Positions 7,084 through 10,511 of a stretch of 10,511 nucleotides of DNA are shown piece after piece. How positions within the stretch are numbered: position 1 is the first letter of the stretch; each line of letters opens with the position of its first letter. Location of the stretch: the NCBI GenBank assembly GCA_032124855.1, contig JAQBCT010000203.1:1-10511 (forward strand), in the 5' to 3' direction. This DNA is from DATJGR01 sp032124855 (lineage in GTDB: Bacteria > Pseudomonadota > Gammaproteobacteria > Pseudomonadales > Azotimanducaceae). The translations under genes and the position numbers were made by a program. Under the pieces are notes generated by a model that worked only from the letters and a program-made list of their open reading frames with translations, did no database searches and was not told the DNA's origin.

Positions 7084-7575
7084 ATGAACATCGAGACCTG
7101 GGAACTGCTGAGCTACGTCGTGACCACCATCGGCTTGCCGGCCGCCATCGCGGTATTCCTGTACGAGCAGAAGAAGGAACGCGACAACGAAGAAGAGGCG
7201 GTTTATCAACTCCTCTCGGACAACTACCAGGATTTTCTCAAGGTGGCGCTCGACAATCCCGACCTGCATCTGTTTTCCCGTGAGGAAACCCAGGCGCTCT
7301 CCGCGGAGCAGCAGGAGCGGATGCTGATCATATTCAACATGCTGGTGTCGCTGTTTGAGCGTGCGTACCTGCTGTTGTTCGAAGCACACATGTCGTCGAA
7401 GCAACTGCGCCGCTGGTCATCGTGGGATGACTACATGCGCGAGTGGTGTCAACGCGAAGATTTTCGTTCGCGCCTGCCGCAGATGCTGCGCGGCGAAGAT
7501 CCAGAGTTTGTGGCGTACATCGAATCGTTGGTGCGCGTGGCGCCCGGAGCGAGACCGACCTACGCCGGGGTGTAA
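7084..7575 (+). CDS. Small membrane-anchored protein of unknown function
   Basis: I do not recognise a named family. The 163 residues begin with one hydrophobic segment (about 9-27), directly followed by a highly charged stretch (EQKKERDNEEE, 28-38), so the rest should face the cytoplasm by the positive-inside tendency of the KK and R residues. Two amphipathic or hydrophobic helices follow (about 38-57 and 76-100, including FERAYLLLFE at 91-100), then a Trp-rich part (W111, W114, W121) and an acidic GEDPEF motif (137-142). No catalytic motif is visible. It begins 17 bases after the SDR stop and is probably the last gene of the operon. No good ribosome site precedes the ATG. Codon use resembles the neighbours and the ORF is clean, so it is likely real. 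It may scaffold or anchor a pathway enzyme at the membrane, but that is a guess. Confidence 0.75.
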   Translation: MNIETWELLSYVVTTIGLPAAIAVFLYEQKKERDNEEEAVYQLLSDNYQDFLKVALDNPDLHLFSREETQALSAEQQERMLIIFNMLVSLFERAYLLLFEAHMSSKQLRRWSSWDDYMREWCQREDFRSRLPQMLRGEDPEFVAYIESLVRVAPGARPTYAGV

Positions 7576-8663
7576 GACGGCCTGTCGCCACTCACCGTGA
7601 CGCGCCTCAACAGTCTGGGGTGCGGGTAGTAGTCGCTGGTCGCGTAGTGTTGCACCGCGCGGTTGTCCCAGAACGCAATGGAACCGGGCTCCCATCGGAA
7701 CCGGCACTGGTACTCGTGGCGCTGGTGCTGTTGCAGTAACTGCCGAACGATCTCGATCGACTCTGCGCTGTCGAGCGGTTCGTTGGTGCGTGCGTCGTAC
7801 AGCGAGTCGTGGCGCAGAAAGCCGCCGTGAATGTACAGCGCGGTCTTGCCGGTTTCGGGATGCGTGCGCAGCAGCGGGTGGGCCACGCCGAACGGGATCT
7901 CGTTCTTGATCGTCCGCACGAGTTCATCGGGCAGGGTGGCGCCGCGGGATGACAGAAATACGCGATAGTCGTTGATCCCGTGAAGGTGCTCGATGCGCTG
8001 TTGCAGTTCGCCTGGCAGCCCGAGGTAGCAGGCGTAGCTGTCGGAGAACAGCGTGTCGCCGCCGATCGGGGGCACGACGACGCATTGGGCGATGGATCCC
8101 AGCGACGGCTGCTCCATCCAGGTGACGTCGGTGTGCCAGCCATTCTCAGTACCGGGACTGTCCTTGCCGTGACGAATCTCGAGGATGTAGGGATTCGCGC
8201 CGGCGGGTCCGAATGGAAACGCGTCGAGATCGCCGAAGCGGCGACCGAAGGCCACCTGCTCATCCTCTGTCAAATGCTGGTCTCTGAAGAAAATGACTTT
8301 TCGTTCCAGCAGCGTATCGCGAATGAACCGGATCACGTCATCCGACGGCGCGTTCTTGAGGGAGATCTTGTGGATGACCGTGCCGATGGTGACGCCGAGA
8401 TGTTCGAACTCGAAGCCGAATTCCTCGGCGCATGACTGCAGCCGCGCCGAGACGGGCCGGTTGCCCATGCGTTCGTATTCCAGTGCCACGCCGAGGCCCG
8501 CTCGATTGAACGCCGGGAACAGCGTCTCCAGCGGACGTTCCGTTGCTTCTACCTTTTCAATGAATTGCTTGCGCAACGCCGCTCGCGCGTCCCTGAGGCG
8601 GGTGGCGGTCTTTACCGCGACGGCGTTGTAGTTGGCGTGTTCGGTCGTGCTGCGGGTCTGCAT
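7560..8663 (-). CDS. TauD/TfdA family 2-oxoglutarate- and Fe(II)-dependent dioxygenase
   Basis: A 367-residue enzyme from ATG 8663. The family couples decarboxylation of 2-oxoglutarate to hydroxylation of a substrate, in TauD and TfdA releasing sulfite or a phenol. The iron ligands are visible in GWHTDVTW (H177 and D179) and in NRAVQHYA (H339). RLLRRVTVSGDRP (350-362) carries the Arg (R354) that should hold the 2-oxoglutarate carboxylate. The core starts at about residue 85 with FEFEHLGVTIG, so about 80 residues precede the normal TauD start. The start at 8663 is favoured by AGGGA six bases upstream. An in-frame ATG at 8714 would add 17 residues and leave only 15 bases to the methyltransferase stop. 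The gene is probably cotranscribed with that methyltransferase. Its last 16 bases overlap the end of the convergent membrane-protein gene. The substrate (sulfonate, alkyl sulfate, aryloxyacid, other) is undetermined. Confidence 0.92.
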   Translation of the reverse strand: MQTRSTTEHANYNAVAVKTATRLRDARAALRKQFIEKVEATERPLETLFPAFNRAGLGVALEYERMGNRPVSARLQSCAEEFGFEFEHLGVTIGTVIHKISLKNAPSDDVIRFIRDTLLERKVIFFRDQHLTEDEQVAFGRRFGDLDAFPFGPAGANPYILEIRHGKDSPGTENGWHTDVTWMEQPSLGSIAQCVVVPPIGGDTLFSDSYACYLGLPGELQQRIEHLHGINDYRVFLSSRGATLPDELVRTIKNEIPFGVAHPLLRTHPETGKTALYIHGGFLRHDSLYDARTNEPLDSAESIEIVRQLLQQHQRHEYQCRFRWEPGSIAFWDNRAVQHYATSDYYPHPRLLRRVTVSGDRPSYTPA

Positions 8664-8669
8664 GTCGAA

Positions 8670-8674
8670 TCCCT
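8670..8674 (-). promoter_or_regulatory. Ribosome binding site supporting the dioxygenase start at 8663
   Basis: On the minus strand AGGGA lies six bases before ATG 8663. The alternative ATG at 8714 has no comparable purine run close by. Confidence 0.5.
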
Positions 8675-8729
8675 GTTTGTTGTGCATGTTCGTGGATGCG
8701 GTGATCTCCCCCATGGTCGAGGCGCGCGC

Positions 8730-9584
8730 TCAGGCGGGCGTGCTGCTGACCAACCACATCGCGCCTGGCAGGCGCACGCTTACGCCGTCGACGTGGGCTG
8801 CCAGCACATCGCCGATGGACGCGATCGCTGCTGTCACCACATCTGCCGGCTTGCCGCGCAACCAGCTGCTGACGGCGCCGATCTGCGTTGACTGGATCAC
8901 CGCTTCGTCCAGCCCGCGCCCCGCCGCGATGTCGAGATCAGTATCGAGCTTTTCGAGCCGCGGCGTTGTCCATCCGGCCGCTGCGAGCACATCGGTGATG
9001 CGCTGCGGATCGGCGAAGGCAAACATACCGGGCGTGTGCGGAACCGGCTTCGGTCGAGGCGGCAGGTGGCGCGCAACTGCCTGCATCGGCACCTCCATCC
9101 ACGGATTTTCGGCCAGCGGCCGCCAGCATACGAAAGCCATCCGGGCACCTGCAGGGGCGGCGCCGCGCAAGTGAGTGAAGGCCCGCACGGGATCGCCGAA
9201 GAACATGAGACCAAATGCTGACGTCAACAGGTCGAATCGATTCAATGGCGCTGTCGCCGCGTCGGCCTGTACCCAATCGATGTTGGTGATGCCGGCGGCC
9301 GCGGCACGCGCCTGGCCTTCGGCCAGCATCGCTCCTGAGATATCTAACGCCTTCACTCGGCCGCTGGATCCGACGGCGCGCGCAAACTGCAGCGTGGTTG
9401 CGCCGCAGCCGCAACCAACGTCCAACACCTGTTCGCCCGCGCGGGGTACTGCGAAGTCGAGCAGCGCCGCTGATACTGGCGCGAGGATGATATCGGTGTG
9501 TGCTTGCCGCTCTACCCAGGTGCGGCCGCCTTGCCCATTCCAGAAGGCGAGCTGATCCGCATTGATTTCGTTCGGGTCGGCCAT
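8730..9584 (-). CDS. Class I SAM-dependent methyltransferase
   Basis: A 284-residue cytoplasmic methyltransferase with the Rossmann-like SAM fold. Motif I is LDVGCGCGATT (54-64), the acidic residue after strand two is D81 (KALDISGAML), and QADAA (107-111) holds the adenine-side Asp. Segment DLLTSAFGLMFF (118-129) matches the post-motif strand of the UbiE-like group. The N-terminal ADQLAFWNGQGGRTWVERQ (9-27) is common in small-molecule methyltransferases often labelled UbiE-like, but this is not the ubiquinone enzyme itself, whose signature I do not see. The start at 9584 is chosen because homologous sequence begins there and GGAA lies 7 bases upstream. The open frame runs on to 9710, but that extra part has no family features. 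It is followed by the dioxygenase gene on the same strand. The acceptor is unknown and could be O, N or C of a catabolic or secondary metabolite. Confidence 0.9.
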   Translation of the reverse strand: MADPNEINADQLAFWNGQGGRTWVERQAHTDIILAPVSAALLDFAVPRAGEQVLDVGCGCGATTLQFARAVGSSGRVKALDISGAMLAEGQARAAAAGITNIDWVQADAATAPLNRFDLLTSAFGLMFFGDPVRAFTHLRGAAPAGARMAFVCWRPLAENPWMEVPMQAVARHLPPRPKPVPHTPGMFAFADPQRITDVLAAAGWTTPRLEKLDTDLDIAAGRGLDEAVIQSTQIGAVSSWLRGKPADVVTAAIASIGDVLAAHVDGVSVRLPGAMWLVSSTPA

Positions 9585-9744
9585 GAGTGGATTCCGTGCT
9601 GCAGACGTGGAGGGTGCATCATCGGTCGTGCAGACGGCAAGTTGGTAGACGGATGACCGACCGCGCGGGGACTGGAAAATTTGCAGCGCAACACGGATGC
9701 TCCTCGGCAACTGACTGTTTTGAAATGCCTGACCTGGAGGCGCA
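9585..9744. promoter_or_regulatory. Divergent intergenic region between methyltransferase and alpha/beta hydrolase
   Basis: These 160 bases must hold the start signals of two oppositely directed units. I see no convincing sigma-70 boxes. TGCAGACG occurs twice (9600-9607 and 9629-9636), 29 bases apart, which is too short to claim as an operator. A short inverted pair CGGTCG/CGACCG (9623-9628, 9658-9663) is also within chance. Confidence 0.4.
9736..9740 (+). promoter_or_regulatory. Ribosome binding site of the alpha/beta hydrolase
   Basis: GGAGG lies four bases before ATG 9745, somewhat close but strong, and fixes the start just ahead of the hydrophobic N-terminus. Confidence 0.6.
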
Positions 9745-10511
9745 ATGCGAAAGATTTTTGCCGGCGCGGTTGGCCTGGTTCTGCTGATCCTTCTAAGCGG
9801 TGCCGTTTACCAGCGGTACGCAGAGCGGCGCGATGCAGAGATGTACCCCATGCCAGGACAGCGGATCGACGTCGGCGAACGAAGCCTGCATCTGTTCTGT
9901 TCCGGCACCGGTGACGTAACGGTACTGTTGGAAAGCGGCCTGACTGCCCCGTTTGCTGTGTGGCGGGCTGTCCAGGAACGAATCTCGAAGTTCGCCAGAG
10001 TGTGCAGTTATGACCGCGCCGGTCTCGGTTGGAGTGACCTCTCGCCGAACCCGACGCGCATCGTGCATGTGGTTGATGATCTATCGCGGCTGCTGGTGAA
10101 TGCCCACATCGATGGACCGCTGCTGTTGGTCGGTTGGTCTGCCGGCGGCGTCTACGCCCAGTCGTTTGCCGTGAAATATCCCGGCAGAGTGAAGGGCATT
10201 GTCCTGGTGGATTCCTCACATGAATCGCAGGGATTACGCATGCCCCCGGATCCCGGCCTGAAGGATTCGGTAGCGATGTTGCAGGTGTGTCGCGTCCTCG
10301 CGCCTGTCGGCATCGTTCGCATTCTGGGAGCGATGGAGTCGATTCTGCAGAACGTCGACCTGCCCGATGCGTTTCGCATGGAACAGATCGCGCTGTTCAA
10401 CCGCACGTCCTACTGCCCGGGCGTTCTGCGCGAGATCGAAGGATTTCCCAGGGACGTATTGCACGAAGAAAGCGATGTATCGCTGGGTGCGATCCCGCTC
10501 ATCGTCATCAC
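9745..10511 (+). CDS. Membrane-anchored alpha/beta hydrolase (C-terminus cut by window edge)
   Basis: The first 255 residues of an alpha/beta hydrolase that runs off the right edge. A short basic start (RK) and a hydrophobic helix (about 4-22) form a signal anchor or uncleaved signal peptide, so the catalytic domain is probably periplasmic. The fold begins at MPGQRIDVGERSLHLFCSG (36-54). The strand-helix SYDRAGLGWSD (88-98) is typical, and the nucleophile elbow is GWSAGG with Ser132. VLVDSSHE (153-160) is the next core strand. The acidic member and the catalytic His lie beyond the window, as does any further gene of its operon. By family it hydrolyses esters, lactones, amides or epoxides. Opening a lactone or ester made by the Baeyer-Villiger enzyme is an attractive but unproven role, weakened by the likely difference in cell compartment. 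It is divergent from the methyltransferase. Confidence 0.9.
   Translation, partial: MRKIFAGAVGLVLLILLSGAVYQRYAERRDAEMYPMPGQRIDVGERSLHLFCSGTGDVTVLLESGLTAPFAVWRAVQERISKFARVCSYDRAGLGWSDLSPNPTRIVHVVDDLSRLLVNAHIDGPLLLVGWSAGGVYAQSFAVKYPGRVKGIVLVDSSHESQGLRMPPDPGLKDSVAMLQVCRVLAPVGIVRILGAMESILQNVDLPDAFRMEQIALFNRTSYCPGVLREIEGFPRDVLHEESDVSLGAIPLIVI

Noticed and set aside
9600..9663. Short direct repeat TGCAGACG and short inverted pair CGGTCG/CGACCG in the right-hand intergenic region
   Set aside because: Eight- and six-base matches in GC-rich DNA are within chance, and they do not line up with a recognisable promoter.
9585..9710. N-terminal extension of the methyltransferase from an ATG at 9710
   Set aside because: The extra 42 residues show no family similarity, the start at 9584 has a usable ribosome site, and the extension would consume most of the divergent promoter region.
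1..10511. Signs of mobile DNA, defence systems, CRISPR or RNA genes
   Set aside because: No transposase, integrase, nuclease, toxin-antitoxin, spaced repeats or tRNA-like cloverleaf was seen. Composition looks even across the window.

Overview
The window reads as chromosomal DNA of a GC-rich proteobacterium. Coding density is very high, start and stop codons often overlap, Shine-Dalgarno sites are of the GGAG type, and the enzyme families are typical of catabolic, aerobic Gram-negative soil or water bacteria. No gene here fixes the genus. I see no tRNA, rRNA, CRISPR array, insertion sequence, integrase or toxin-antitoxin pair, and no gene-free stretch longer than about 180 bases.

Layout. (1) Left edge, minus strand: most of a flavin-dependent Baeyer-Villiger-type monooxygenase, whose C-terminus runs off the window. 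(2) A divergent intergenic region (1191-1369) carrying a 9-bp-arm inverted repeat. (3) A tightly packed plus-strand operon of seven genes (1370-7575): an SDR-fold protein with an altered active site, a family III (CaiB/BaiF) CoA-transferase, a soluble GST-like protein, a MAPEG membrane protein, an exported DUF885 hydrolase, a classical SDR dehydrogenase with an intact active site, and a small membrane-anchored protein I do not recognise. Several junctions are 4-base ATGA overlaps or gaps of under 25 bases. (4) Minus strand, tail-to-tail with the operon and overlapping it by 16 bases: a TauD/TfdA-type 2-oxoglutarate/Fe(II) dioxygenase, preceded by a class I SAM methyltransferase. (5) A second divergent region (9585-9744), then the start of a membrane-anchored alpha/beta hydrolase on the plus strand, cut by the right edge.

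How the genes may work together (inference): oxygen insertion next to a ketone (monooxygenase), alcohol/ketone interconversion (SDR), CoA transfer between acids (CaiB/BaiF), glutathione-linked chemistry (GST and MAPEG) and ester or amide hydrolysis (DUF885, alpha/beta hydrolase) together suggest peripheral degradation of a hydrophobic cyclic or long-chain ketone, alcohol or ester. The substrate cannot be read from the sequence. The most unusual points are the SDR-fold protein lacking the Tyr/Lys catalytic pair, the adjacency of two structurally unrelated glutathione-associated families, and the inverted repeat between the divergent monooxygenase and operon. I found no clear evidence of a wholly new type of system. 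The best reading is an uncharacterised catabolic cluster.
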